Origin: Alkaliphilus serpentinus
GTDB lineage: Bacteria > Bacillota > Clostridia > Peptostreptococcales > Natronincolaceae
Direction of reading: 5' to 3'
Assembly (NCBI RefSeq): GCF_009017255.1
Contig: NZ_WBZB01000008.1
Coordinates: 16,729 to 80,728, forward strand
DNA length: 64,000 bases
Position numbers and translations under genes: made by a program. Below, in pieces: positions 8,108-16,802 of this stretch. The first letter of the stretch is position 1. Each line of letters begins with the position of its first letter. The notes under the pieces are model-generated. The model did not search any database. It was given only the letters and a program-made list of their open reading frames with translations, and had not been told where the DNA came from.

Positions 8108-9397
8108 TCATGGTGTTATCCTCTTCAAATCCCTTGGCAATAGGGTTGCCTGTCTTATGTTATCTAAATCTAGGATTTTCATTGTGATTCTTTCTAGACC
8201 TATGGCAAAGCCTCCATGGGGGGGCATTCCGTATTTAAAGGTGTTTAGGTAAAAGTCGAAGTCCTCTGGGTTTAAGTCAAAGGCCAGCATGTTCTCCCTT
8301 AGCCTAGTATATTGATGAATTCTTTGGCCACCCGTGGTAATTTCTAATCCCTTATAGATTAAATCGAAGCTTTTTGTCATTCCAGGCAAGCCATCATCCG
8401 GCATTGTATAGACAGGTCTTTTAGATGCTGGATACTTCGTTAGAAAAACAAAGTCGCTATCGAACTTTTCCTTTATATACCTGGAGAATATCCCTTCACC
8501 TTCGGCATCAAGGTTTCCTTGGGGAGATTTCTTTTGATAACCCTCTAATAGAACTCTTTGGGCCTCCTCCAAGGGTATTCTCGGAATTTCTTTAATCTCT
8601 GGTAGCTCTATACCCAGCAGCTGAAGCTCATATCCACAGGTTTCCTTTAAATGGGGAAAGAGAGATCTTAAAAAGGCTTCCTCTAAATCCATTAAATCCC
8701 CTTCATCATCGATAAAGCCTATTTCAACATCTAGGCTTACATACTCATTGAGATGTCTCCAGGTGTTATGAAGCTCTGCCCTATAGGCATGACCTATCTC
8801 GAATACCCTCTCAAAGCCTGCACCTACCATCATCTGCTTGTAGAATTGTGGGCTTTGGGCTAGAAATGCCCTTCTATCAAAATAGTTCACTGTAAACATT
8901 TCCGAACCCCCCTCAGTACCAGAGGCAATAATCTTTGGGGTATGGATTTCAGAAAAATGTTGGGACTTCAGGAAGGTTCTAAAGGCTTCAACAATTTCCT
9001 CCTGGACCTTAAAGGGGGCCCTTACCTTAGGGGATCTAAGGCTTATAGTCCTCTCATTCAATTGAGTTTCTAAATGGGCATCGATTACTCCATTGTTGAT
9101 GGCAAAGGGAAGAACCTCATAATCTCCTTGCCCCACAACTGTTATCCGTGTGGTCTTAATTTCCAGTCCTCCAGCAGCCTTTGGATTCTCTTCTACACAG
9201 CCTTCCACCTCGATGGCCATCTCTAATCTTAAGCCTTCTCTAAGGTTCTTTTCCACCACCAGCTGAAGGATTCCTGTTTTATCCCTTAGCTGAATAAAGC
9301 TTATTTGACCTACATCATATATTTTGTGAATCCAACCCTTCAGCAGTATGGCCTTTTCTAAATATTCTCTTACATCTTTAACGTATACCCTTTTCAT
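8108..9397 (-). CDS. aspS: Archaeal-type, probably non-discriminating aspartyl-tRNA synthetase (AspRS2)
   Basis: The 429-residue class IIb synthetase has an N-terminal OB fold (LKGWIHKIYDVGQISFIQLRD) and a catalytic core with motif 2 (FEIGHAYRAE) and motif 3 (GFAIGLERI). It lacks the ~100-residue GAD insertion of normal bacterial AspRS, so it is the short archaeal type. In Clostridium acetobutylicum such an AspRS2 sits with gatCAB and charges tRNA(Asn) with aspartate, which GatCAB then amidates to Asn. The same gene order and an Asn-type T-box here support that role. Non-discriminating activity is inferred, not seen. A second, bacterial-type AspRS is expected elsewhere in the genome. Confidence 0.92.
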   Translation of the reverse strand: MKRVYVKDVREYLEKAILLKGWIHKIYDVGQISFIQLRDKTGILQLVVEKNLREGLRLEMAIEVEGCVEENPKAAGGLEIKTTRITVVGQGDYEVLPFAINNGVIDAHLETQLNERTISLRSPKVRAPFKVQEEIVEAFRTFLKSQHFSEIHTPKIIASGTEGGSEMFTVNYFDRRAFLAQSPQFYKQMMVGAGFERVFEIGHAYRAELHNTWRHLNEYVSLDVEIGFIDDEGDLMDLEEAFLRSLFPHLKETCGYELQLLGIELPEIKEIPRIPLEEAQRVLLEGYQKKSPQGNLDAEGEGIFSRYIKEKFDSDFVFLTKYPASKRPVYTMPDDGLPGMTKSFDLIYKGLEITTGGQRIHQYTRLRENMLAFDLNPEDFDFYLNTFKYGMPPHGGFAIGLERITMKILDLDNIRQATLLPRDLKRITP

Positions 9398-9493
9398 GAT
9401 AAACTCCTCCTATATATTCTATTACCCATTAAACCTAAAACAAAAGTGTAAATTAGTAGTGTAGTAAGGAACTTTCCTGTGGAGAAAAAAATA

Positions 9494-9794
9494 AAAAATC
9501 CCGTCCCTATACCATATGGTATAGGGACGGGATATCATATCCGCGGTGCCACCCTACTTAGCTGAACATGCAATACAGCTATCTCTTGTCAGTACGGACC
9601 AATGGTCGATACCTAGTTCCTTTAACGGTGAACCTCCGACTAAGTCTACTTTCAATAAGATTTCGGTTAGCTGCTCAGGGGCGTTCTTCAGTACAGGCTT
9701 CATATTGGGCTTTCACCGTTCCCAACTCGCTTTAAATCGGCGATAGTACTTACTCTCCCCATCAATGCATTTAATGGGCTTAACATTTATTTAA
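9494..9794 (-). promoter_or_regulatory. T-box leader with overlapping GAA/AAC specifier
   Basis: The antiterminator sequence AGGGTGGCACCGCGG (complement of 9541-9555) is the T-box hallmark. It precedes a strong terminator hairpin, TCCCGTCCCTATACC paired with its complement, and a U-run (about 9496-9535). Stem I features (GGTGAAAGCC, then the CCCCTGAGC closing segment) lie upstream. The specifier loop reads GAAGAACGCCCC, placing AAC (Asn) at the usual position and overlapping GAA (Glu) one base earlier (9683-9686). Uncharged cognate tRNA would stabilise the antiterminator and let aspS2-gatCAB be transcribed. Confidence 0.92.
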
Positions 9795-9799
9795 ATACG

Positions 9800-9828
9800 A
9801 TTATATTACTTCTTTTTTCAGAATGCAA
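9800..9828 (-). promoter_or_regulatory. Promoter of the T-box operon
   Basis: TTGCAT, a 17-base spacer and TATAAT read on the minus strand. Transcription should begin near 9793, at the 5' edge of T-box stem I. Confidence 0.75.
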
Positions 9829-9933
9829 TAGTTATTTCTATATTATTTTATTTTTTCAAAAAACTTATACTGTATTTATTGCTTTTACTTATATATTTAC
9901 TTCTTCCAATTTTATCAAACAAGAAAGCTTGAA

Positions 9934-9960
9934 GTTATCAAAAATCCCTATATTTTAAAC
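9934..9960 (+). repeat. End fragment of the 47-kb fold-back element
   Basis: About 27 bases match the left end of the element at 47021-47240 (GTTATC-A/G-AAAAA-T/C-CCCTATATTTTAAA) with only a few differences. No matching right end is seen nearby, so this looks like a solo or decayed end. Confidence 0.4.
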
Positions 9961-10005
9961 TAATAAACACATAAGCTTTTTAAATTTTTTTTTGGTAAAA
10001 GCTTG

Positions 10006-11244
10006 CTACTCCGCCGGCGCTGTGGTTAATTGCTTATCCTTAGCATCTTTATATACTCTAACATTTAGTGTGAATAGAGATAATAAGGCCATAAAGGCAC
10101 CACTTCCTACCACTAATATTGCAGGCCCTATTGTGTCGGCAGCCTTCCCGATAACCAGCATTGAAATCAGCATTAAGGCATTCCCTATAGCCATATCAAT
10201 ACTAAAAACCCTTCCTAATTTTGATGGTTCAACAATTTTTTGCAAGAATACTCCATAGGATATATTAACGAAGGCAGCTGCTGCACCACAAAGAAATACA
10301 AAGAAATACATTGAATAGATATGGTTAAACAATCCAAAGGCTGCATAGCTTAATCCAAATGCTAAAATTCCAACTACAATCATTGTAATCTCACTGATTT
10401 TCTTGCTGATACCCCCAATTCCTAGGGCTGCTAATATCAGTCCAGCACTAAAGATGGTGGTAATATATCCGTAGGTCTCTGCTGTGTAACTTAAGCTATA
10501 TAACAAGGCAGGATTTAAAACGGGTACTGCTCCAAAGGGGATTGAAGCTAAAGCAAAAAAGCATATAAAGTATTTTATAAGTCTGTTTTTATAAATATAT
10601 GTAAAGCCTTCTTTTAAGTCCACCATAAAGCTAGAGGGGCTTTCTTCTGTTTCTTTTTCTATTGAAGGGATTCTAATAAAAAACTCAAATAGAGCGGAAA
10701 TCAAAAAAGATACTCCATTTATTAGAAAAATCAATTGAATATCAAAGTTTAATAATAGGATTCCAGCAATGGCAGGCCCTAATAGCATTGCGATCTCTGG
10801 AACAGATGCCGTCATAGAGTTGGCAGTTATTAAATCTTCCTCTTTAACCAATCTAGGCACAACGCTTCGAACTGCTGGATTAAAGAATACATCAAAAATA
10901 CTTTGAAGTAGAACAATAGAGTAAATAGTAAGTAAATTATAACTGCCTATGAAAAGAAGATATACTAGTAAAATTGATAATAAACCTCTGATAATATCTG
11001 AAAGAATGATAATAAATTTTTTATTCCATCTGTCAACCCATACACCTGCAATAGGACCAATAAATATAGATGGTATCCGCAGCATTATCAGTAATAAACT
11101 TACATTAAATACAGAACCAGTCTGATTCTGAATCATCCATATAAGACCCACAAAATTAATCATCGTTCCTATTTCTGAAACAAACTGTCCGCCGAACAGA
11201 AGACTAAAATCTCTATTCTTAAGGATTTTTAAATACTTGTCCAT
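10006..11244 (-). CDS. Major facilitator superfamily transporter, probable drug-type exporter
   Basis: The 412-residue protein has about twelve hydrophobic segments and the loop 2-3 motif GPIAGVWVDRWNKK (variant of GxxxDRxGRR). Overall pattern resembles the MefA/NreB-like MFS group that begins with a short helix LLFGGQFVSEIGTMINF. Substrate cannot be read from sequence; macrolide or other drug export is typical of relatives. GGGAGG lies at the right distance before the ATG. The gene is a single transcription unit between the T-box operon and the DUF1934 gene. Confidence 0.85.
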   Translation of the reverse strand: MDKYLKILKNRDFSLLFGGQFVSEIGTMINFVGLIWMIQNQTGSVFNVSLLLIMLRIPSIFIGPIAGVWVDRWNKKFIIILSDIIRGLLSILLVYLLFIGSYNLLTIYSIVLLQSIFDVFFNPAVRSVVPRLVKEEDLITANSMTASVPEIAMLLGPAIAGILLLNFDIQLIFLINGVSFLISALFEFFIRIPSIEKETEESPSSFMVDLKEGFTYIYKNRLIKYFICFFALASIPFGAVPVLNPALLYSLSYTAETYGYITTIFSAGLILAALGIGGISKKISEITMIVVGILAFGLSYAAFGLFNHIYSMYFFVFLCGAAAAFVNISYGVFLQKIVEPSKLGRVFSIDMAIGNALMLISMLVIGKAADTIGPAILVVGSGAFMALLSLFTLNVRVYKDAKDKQLTTAPAE

Positions 11245-11412
11245 TTTCTCCCTCCCAATTTTGTTTAAGATTAAAATCTTACGCTACACTATTATATAAA
11301 AAATTTTATTTAAGAGTTGTCGTATTTTGTCAATACATTTCAATTATTTAAAATATTTATTACAAAAATTATATAATATACTTCGTTGTTTTTGTTTCAA
11401 ATCCTTTAATAA

Positions 11413-11443
11413 TTTAAAAAGACTACAGTAATTTTTACTGTAG
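11413..11443 (-). terminator. Terminator behind the DUF1934 gene
   Basis: On the minus strand CTACAGTA and TACTGTAG (11423-11443) form a stem followed by TCTTTTT. It lies directly after the stop codon at 11454. Confidence 0.8.
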
Positions 11444-11453
11444 CCCCATCCCT

Positions 11454-11876
11454 TTAAAATCTAATATTTAATTGATTTTTACTTTCAACCATTCCAGTTA
11501 TAAACAAATCATAGTCTATTTGGATTTTTCCTCTTTTCTTATCTCTATTAAGGCTTATATCTACCTTATCGGTAAATACCTCCATCTCAAAATCTCCAAA
11601 CATCGTCTGATATAGAGTGTTTGAACGTTTGCCCTCTTCAAAAACCATTGTTGAGACATTGGTTCCGTATCTCTTCAGGAGGCCCTTGTTGTCCTTCTCA
11701 ATCTTTAGGGTTGTTGTGGTTCCCTCCATCCCTGAAATTTCTGTTTCTTCGTAAACTATATAGATATTATCACCTTTATCGTAAATAGTGCCTTCAGTTG
11801 TCAGTTCTATCTGATTTTCTTCTCCAGACTTATCCTTTTGCTTCCCAGTAATTCTAATTAAAATATTTTCCTTCAT
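11454..11876 (-). CDS. DUF1934 (YwiB-like) beta-barrel protein
   Basis: The 140-residue soluble protein matches the DUF1934/YwiB family, calycin-like beta-barrels of unknown function found across Firmicutes. The family's strand pattern is visible: ILIRITGKQ, ELTTEGTIYDKGDNIYIVYEE, the Thr-rich TTTTLKIE strand and QIDYDLFITG near the end. It follows ddl by 24 bases on the same strand and is probably co-transcribed with it. Confidence 0.8.
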   Translation of the reverse strand: MKENILIRITGKQKDKSGEENQIELTTEGTIYDKGDNIYIVYEETEISGMEGTTTTLKIEKDNKGLLKRYGTNVSTMVFEEGKRSNTLYQTMFGDFEMEVFTDKVDISLNRDKKRGKIQIDYDLFITGMVESKNQLNIRF

Positions 11877-11900
11877 CTTTTTAATCGGTTCTCCTTTTTA

Positions 11901-13001
11901 CTATTGGCTTTTATCCCTAAACCTATCTATTGCCAATTGAATTAATCTGTTAAAAAGCTCCTCATAGGGGATACCCGTAGCCTCCCACATCTTAGGATAC
12001 ATGCTTATTTTGGTAAAACCCGGCATTGTATTGATTTCATTCAGTAATATTTTATTGGTGTCCCTTTCTATGAAGAAGTCTATTCTGGCTAAGCCAGTAC
12101 AATCAATAAGCTTATAGGACCGTATTGCCATTTCCTGTATTTCTTTAATCATTGCATCTGAGATATCCGCCGGTATTATAAATTGTGTTTTACCATCGAA
12201 GTACTTATCCTGATAGTCATAAAATTCATGGGAGGGAATAATTTCTGCTGGTAATGACGCAATTGGATCATCATTTCCTAATACTGAGCATTCAATTTCC
12301 CGTCCATTTATATTTTCTTCAATAACAATTTTACGATCAAATTTACCTGCCTCTTCTATTGCTTCTAAAAGCTGTTTTCTATCTTTAGCTTTGCTAATTC
12401 CAACGCTTGATCCTAAATTGGCCGGCTTAACAAATACAGGATAATTAAATTTTTCTTCTAGAGCATTTATATAAGTATCAGGGTTCCTTCTGAAGGCTTT
12501 CATATAGATCACCTCAAAGGCAGCCTGAGGGATCCTTTCAGAAATAAAAAGTTTTTTAATCATTGCTTTATCCATAGCTAGAGCAGAGGCTAAAACTCCA
12601 GCTCCTACATAGGGGATTCCTGCAATCTCTAATAATCCCTGTACTGTACCATCCTCCCCATAGGGTCCATGTAGAACAGGAAATACCACATCAATTTTCT
12701 GTAGACTATTATTGTCTGTTGAAACATATCCATTAAATTTTTCTAGGGGTAGTAGAGAAATACAATCATTTGTCTTATTACTTTCTAATAGCAGATTATG
12801 AATACCTTCCCACTCTCCGGATTCAATTTCATCTATATGGTTATTGCATACCCTCCAAAGGCCATCTTTAGTAATTCCAACGGGTATAACATTATACTTC
12901 TCTTTGCTTATCGCCTTTAAAATAGAGGCTGCTGACATTAAAGAAACCTCATGTTCCCCGGATCTTCCTCCAAATAGAACCATTACATTGAGCTTGCTCA
13001 T
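11901..13001 (-). CDS. ddl: D-alanine--D-alanine ligase
   Basis: The 366-residue ATP-grasp enzyme joins two D-alanines for peptidoglycan precursors. Signatures include VMVLFGGRSGEHEVSLMSA at the N-terminus, HGPYGEDGTVQG, the ATP-binding VKPANLGSSVGISK and the metal-binding LLNEINTMPGFTKISMYPKMW. The tyrosine-bearing segment typical of D-Ala-D-Ala ligases (EFYDYQDKYFDGK) is retained, arguing against a D-Ala-D-Lac ligase. The ATG at 13001 has GAGGGTG ahead of it; the alternative at 13019 has no ribosome binding site. Confidence 0.95.
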   Translation of the reverse strand: MSKLNVMVLFGGRSGEHEVSLMSAASILKAISKEKYNVIPVGITKDGLWRVCNNHIDEIESGEWEGIHNLLLESNKTNDCISLLPLEKFNGYVSTDNNSLQKIDVVFPVLHGPYGEDGTVQGLLEIAGIPYVGAGVLASALAMDKAMIKKLFISERIPQAAFEVIYMKAFRRNPDTYINALEEKFNYPVFVKPANLGSSVGISKAKDRKQLLEAIEEAGKFDRKIVIEENINGREIECSVLGNDDPIASLPAEIIPSHEFYDYQDKYFDGKTQFIIPADISDAMIKEIQEMAIRSYKLIDCTGLARIDFFIERDTNKILLNEINTMPGFTKISMYPKMWEATGIPYEELFNRLIQLAIDRFRDKSQ

Positions 13002-13095
13002 TACTTCACCCTCTTTCATATTACTATTCTACTCTTGTTTATGGTAATTGGCAACTTTAATTGGCGATTATATTTATAAAAGAACCGATATATAA

Positions 13096-13192
13096 CGATT
13101 GAAAAACCATTATGTTCTATACTACAGAAACCCAGCATTCTTACGTATTATTTCTATACGCTACCATAACTGGGTTTCCTTGTGGTCTTTAC
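13096..13192. repeat. Short inverted-repeat element, copy 3 (partial)
   Basis: This unit shares GATTGAAAAACCAT, TTCTATACTACAGAAACCCAGCATTC, the ACGTAT...ATACG core and CTGGGTTTCCTTGTG with the elements at 1902 and 2369. The right terminal arm is lost or diverged, the unit running into low-complexity CTTCATTCCTCATTC. Confidence 0.5.
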
Positions 13193-13215
13193 TCTTCATT
13201 CCTCATTCTTAATTC

Positions 13216-13395
13216 TTAACTATTTTTTATATTCTTCCCTGCCCTCTCAACAGCCTTAGCTACTATGTTGCCACAATTTCTCGAGGTTACATTACCAAAA
13301 TCTCCGTCTTTCTCAACTGTATCGTAAATCCCCAACTCTTTTGCAATCTCTGTTTTTGCATCTTCCGGTAGCCTCTGACGATTATTTTTGCTCAT
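13216..13395 (-). CDS. Small acid-soluble spore protein, alpha/beta type (SspF-like)
   Basis: This 59-codon gene runs from ATG at 13395 to TAA at 13216, with a strong AAGGAGG upstream. The product has the alpha/beta SASP core: EIAKELGIYDTVEKDGDFG, then TSRNCGNIVAKAVERA. It is closest in pattern to B. subtilis SspF (FYDTV...GWG...RDAGNMVKRAI). These proteins coat spore DNA, or in the SspF group are less abundant spore proteins. A cysteine in TSRNCGN replaces the usual small residue. Assignment rests on motif similarity only. Confidence 0.8.
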   Translation of the reverse strand: MSKNNRQRLPEDAKTEIAKELGIYDTVEKDGDFGNVTSRNCGNIVAKAVERAGKNIKNS

Positions 13396-13509
13396 TTGAA
13401 TACCTCCTTATATTAATTCATAATTAGTAATTTATAATTAAACCTTTAAGGCTTATTTTTATTTTTTACTATTGTATCTAATATTATTTAAAGATCAAAA
13501 ACTCTTAAA

Positions 13510-13740
13510 TAACAAAAGCATTTCATGCGTTAATTTTCTATGGTTAAAATGCTTTTGTTTTCCAGAGAACCCATGCGTTCTCTAGGACACTTCGTTTTCG
13601 GTCGTCTCACCTTCTCGACGCCGTTCGTAGCATAGTGTCACTTATTCGTGACACAACTCACCTCTCCTTATTTTTATAAGGGGGAGGGGCCCCTTAAAAT
13701 CCCCCATTTAATAGGAAAAAAGAGAACTTTCCTATTAAAT
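13510..13740 (+). repeat. ~230-bp structured intergenic repeat, copy A
   Basis: This unit is nearly identical to 21095-21323. It consists of consecutive hairpins: AACAAAAGCATTT/AAATGCTTTTGTT, AGAGAAC/GTTCTCT, GTGTCAC/GTGACAC, CCTTAT/ATAAGG, AAGGGG/CCCCTT and TTTAATAGGAA/TTTCCTATTAAA. There is no ORF. Differences from copy B fall in loops or change stem length on both sides together. It sits in a 377-bp gap between the SASP gene and the end of spoIIR. It may be a mobile RNA-like repeat or a structured non-coding RNA. Confidence 0.75.
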
Positions 13741-13769
13741 TAAAAAGTGCATGTACCCATGCACTTTTA
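13741..13769 (-). terminator. Terminator behind spoIIR
   Basis: AAAGTGCATG and CATGCACTTT form the stem; on the minus strand it ends in TTTTTAATTT. It lies directly after the spoIIR stop codon and abuts repeat copy A. Confidence 0.8.
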
Positions 13770-13772
13770 ATA

Positions 13773-14438
13773 TTAGAATTTCGAAGCGAATCTCATAAGA
13801 TTATCCTTTGAGGATTTTATCCATTCCCATATTTTAGACTTTAATTGAATTGGCACCTCTGTTGTATCAGATTCAGATATTAGTATCTGATATTCATCTT
13901 CACTTAAGACCTTTTGTAACTCTTCCTTTGTCTTTTCATCTATTAAGCCACTTTTGATATCTACAAAGCATAGGGGAGGAAACATCACGCACCACCAGTT
14001 TTGGCCCTTGCCCTCACCTATAATAACCCTTAAGGCTTCATATTCACCTGCTGCTAAAACCATGTCACCGTATTTTCTTGTGGGGAATAAATGATTTTCT
14101 AAAACCACTTCAACGGGATAGGCTTTTCCATTGTCTTTTATTTCTTGTGTTGCAATAGCCTTAATGGATTGAAGATTATTTTGCAGGATTTTCTTACCCT
14201 CCACAACGTCTTCTACACCCACCATAAGCTTAGACATTTCCGGCAGTATCGCATCCCTCACCTTTTCCTTAAGGATCTGATCCTCTGGGGCATCACTATT
14301 GGCTAAAACATGAAAGCGAATAATATCTCCCTCTGGAAAGCCGGTATTAATGGCGGCTTTATTTTCCTCTGGAATTATATAAATAGCTGTAATGATTAGT
14401 ATTAATATGAAGGTAATTATAGTAGCTGATTTATACAC
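13773..14438 (-). CDS. spoIIR: Stage II sporulation protein R
   Basis: The 221-residue secreted signalling protein is made in the forespore and triggers SpoIIGA to process pro-sigma-E in the mother cell. It has an N-terminal signal/anchor segment (IITFILILIITAIYII). The SpoIIR signature IRFHVLANSDAPEDQ.LKEKVRDAILP follows, with VVLENHLFPTRKYGD and WWCVMFPPLCFVD. Length is typical. It is probably transcribed alone; a sigma-F promoter is expected but I could not identify one with confidence. Confidence 0.95.
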   Translation of the reverse strand: MYKSATIITFILILIITAIYIIPEENKAAINTGFPEGDIIRFHVLANSDAPEDQILKEKVRDAILPEMSKLMVGVEDVVEGKKILQNNLQSIKAIATQEIKDNGKAYPVEVVLENHLFPTRKYGDMVLAAGEYEALRVIIGEGKGQNWWCVMFPPLCFVDIKSGLIDEKTKEELQKVLSEDEYQILISESDTTEVPIQLKSKIWEWIKSSKDNLMRFASKF

Positions 14439-14499
14439 TTAAATTTCTCCTCCCTCACCAAAAATTATGTACACTTTCAGTATGTACAAGAGGGGGAAA

Positions 14500-14542
14500 A
14501 AATATACAAAGCCTCCTTATATTTTCTCGTATAAGGAGGCCT
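14500..14542 (-). terminator. Terminator of the gerA-type operon
   Basis: GCCTCCTTAT (14511-14520) pairs with ATAAGGAGGC (14531-14540). On the minus strand it is followed by TTTGTATATTTTTTCC. Confidence 0.85.
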
Positions 14543-14560
14543 TCATTGCAAAACTATTTA

Positions 14561-15700
14561 TTATCTTGATAATCCAACCCTTCTAATTTTAACATCCGCA
14601 ACTACCTCAAAGTTCATATTCTTATATACCTCATCCCAATCCTCTTCAATCTCCTTCCATAGGCTAGGGTGGTATTTCTGAATATAGCTGGAAATATCTA
14701 AGGCATCAGAATTGAATTCTTTTTGCAGCTTCACAAGGGTTCCCTCCACCATATCCTTAATCTTCTTTTCTGCTTGGCTCTGCAGCTCATTGATAAATTT
14801 TGGATCTGTCAAATCCTCCTCTGCATTCAGATACATTTGCTCCAAATCCCCCTCTACATCTATTTCAATTTTAAATATTATATCCTCTTTATTATGGAAT
14901 ATCTCATATCTAGCTCTACCGTCGGTAATGTTATAGGGTATAAGCATTTCTTCAAAAGGAATGTCTATTACAATTAAATCAACCTTTCCTGCAGCCATAT
15001 TGGCTGCAATGGTTTCCTTTTCTCCTAGCCAGCCCACTAGAGCAAAATTCTTTATAACAGCCGAACCAGCTGTTTTAATTTCCTTTTCATCTGGTACTAA
15101 TCTTGGTATTAATACATCTCCATTATTATGGAGGGATATTAGCACCTCACCTATATCCATTAAGGGGGCCCTTTGGCTTTTATCCATCTTTCTAAAAATT
15201 CTGGTGATATACTGACCAACGTCACCCTCCTGTTGGGGCTCCATCTCTATAATGTCTTTAGCCTTTCCCTCAACAATTCCTATGCTAATTCTTCTACTAA
15301 TTAAAGGATTATTTTCAAAGGCATCCAAAATTTCACGTATCATTCTAGGGTCTTTAGCCAGCTCTTCCCCTAGGACCAATCCCCGTAGATGTCCAAAGTA
15401 AATACTTTTACTGGTTCTTGCTCCAATTTGCCTTAATATGGAATGCATATTACTGCCTAGAGAGCTTAGATAAACATTTGTCAGCTCCACCTCTCCCCCA
15501 AGTCCTCCTGATTGATTAGGAAAGGATATAGACAGCTGATACTTGCTTTGACCAGGATTTTCAGCAAGATCTTCAGGAGCTATATCAAAGCCTAAGATAG
15601 CAATAAAAATTCTATCATCGATTTCCACCTGATCCCAGCAACCCACTAGTAAGGTAGCTGCCATCAATAACACCAACATAATTAATCGTTTATTACGCAC
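14561..15700 (-). CDS. Ger(x)C family spore germination lipoprotein (GerAC type)
   Basis: The 379-residue protein is the C subunit of a nutrient germinant receptor in the inner spore membrane. It has a short lipoprotein signal ending in LLVGC, then the WDQVEIDDRIFIAILGFD block characteristic of GerAC. Domain 3 lies near the C-terminus. The best start is GTG at 15700, with AAGGAGG six to seven bases upstream; the longer ATG frame from 15736 has no ribosome binding site and precedes the signal peptide with charged residues. It overlaps the permease gene by eight bases. Confidence 0.9.
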   Translation of the reverse strand: MRNKRLIMLVLLMAATLLVGCWDQVEIDDRIFIAILGFDIAPEDLAENPGQSKYQLSISFPNQSGGLGGEVELTNVYLSSLGSNMHSILRQIGARTSKSIYFGHLRGLVLGEELAKDPRMIREILDAFENNPLISRRISIGIVEGKAKDIIEMEPQQEGDVGQYITRIFRKMDKSQRAPLMDIGEVLISLHNNGDVLIPRLVPDEKEIKTAGSAVIKNFALVGWLGEKETIAANMAAGKVDLIVIDIPFEEMLIPYNITDGRARYEIFHNKEDIIFKIEIDVEGDLEQMYLNAEEDLTDPKFINELQSQAEKKIKDMVEGTLVKLQKEFNSDALDISSYIQKYHPSLWKEIEEDWDEVYKNMNFEVVADVKIRRVGLSR

Positions 15701-16802
15701 CCTGATCCTCCTTCCTGATACCCCTTTTGAAGACAATCACCATTGCTATTATTAATGGAATGATTACTATAATTGAGGTTGCTATAAATTTTGTAAAATA
15801 ATCTAAGTAATAATAGGCTTCTGTTACACTATCTGGAAATAGTGAAATAAAATAGATTATGGGTATTAAGGGAAGGGCCAAAAATCCGTGTTCTCTTATA
15901 TTCATTGAGTTGGATAGGGTGATTGTTGCTCCTAAAAAAAGGGGAGCCATAGACATAAAAACGATAAAAACCCATAAAACCATAACTATTGCCTCAACAT
16001 TTTCAATAAAGAGGCCTGGAAATTCAATGGTTTTAAAAATTGTGAGGGTAGGCCATATTAAGTGGACCGTTTGCTCTACCCCAAACCTAGCTAATGTGAT
16101 GGTATTAAGAAATACATACAGTAAACCTACAACCAATATACTAATGGCCATGGCCTTAGAAATGTTCTTTTCAGGTTTCACGAATCTTCCAAATACCAAA
16201 ATTAAATCAAAGCCCAGAAAGCTGAAAAAAACGATGGGTAATGCCTTGATAATATCTCCAACTGAAAGCTGAAAAACCGGAAGCAAATTGCTAAAGTCCG
16301 TGCCTTGAATGGTGAGTAAAAATAAAACTAAGGAGGGTATTAAAATTAATGGTAAAAGAAGCTCGGCTAGCCGTGCCAAGGTCTCTATACCTCTTCGTAC
16401 TAAATAGATATTTGTAGCTAGCATAAAGAACATGATTACTTCAATAGGAGTTCTAAAAAGTAAAAACATCTTTACCACTTCTCCAAAAATCCTTAATAAA
16501 AAACTGTTAATTACAATAAAGTATAGAGAGAATATTGCTCCGATTATATGGGCCACTGGTTTACCTAGGGTGGCTTCAAGTATTTCAAAAAGACCCTTTC
16601 CTGGAAAGGATTTAACAATATAGCTGTGGAGGAAGGCAACCAATAGAGCTGAAAGGGTACCGACAATTATTATAATCCAGCCATTTGTGGCTGCTTCCTC
16701 AGCCAAGGCCTGGGGTAAGGTTAGAATTCCTGTTCCCACTAAGGTTAATATTAAAATACTCGTTATTTGAGAGATGGATATTTTATCATTGTTTTGATAC
16801 AT
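15693..16802 (-). CDS. Spore germination permease (GerAB family)
   Basis: The 369-residue protein has about ten membrane segments and belongs to the GerAB branch of the APC superfamily, the ligand-binding subunit of germinant receptors. The family start is clear: ISISQITSILILTLVGTGILTLPQALAEEA. It is immediately downstream of the A subunit gene and overlaps the C subunit gene, so the three are translationally coupled. The nutrient recognised cannot be told from sequence. Confidence 0.92.
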   Translation of the reverse strand: MYQNNDKISISQITSILILTLVGTGILTLPQALAEEAATNGWIIIIVGTLSALLVAFLHSYIVKSFPGKGLFEILEATLGKPVAHIIGAIFSLYFIVINSFLLRIFGEVVKMFLLFRTPIEVIMFFMLATNIYLVRRGIETLARLAELLLPLILIPSLVLFLLTIQGTDFSNLLPVFQLSVGDIIKALPIVFFSFLGFDLILVFGRFVKPEKNISKAMAISILVVGLLYVFLNTITLARFGVEQTVHLIWPTLTIFKTIEFPGLFIENVEAIVMVLWVFIVFMSMAPLFLGATITLSNSMNIREHGFLALPLIPIIYFISLFPDSVTEAYYYLDYFTKFIATSIIVIIPLIIAMVIVFKRGIRKEDQGA

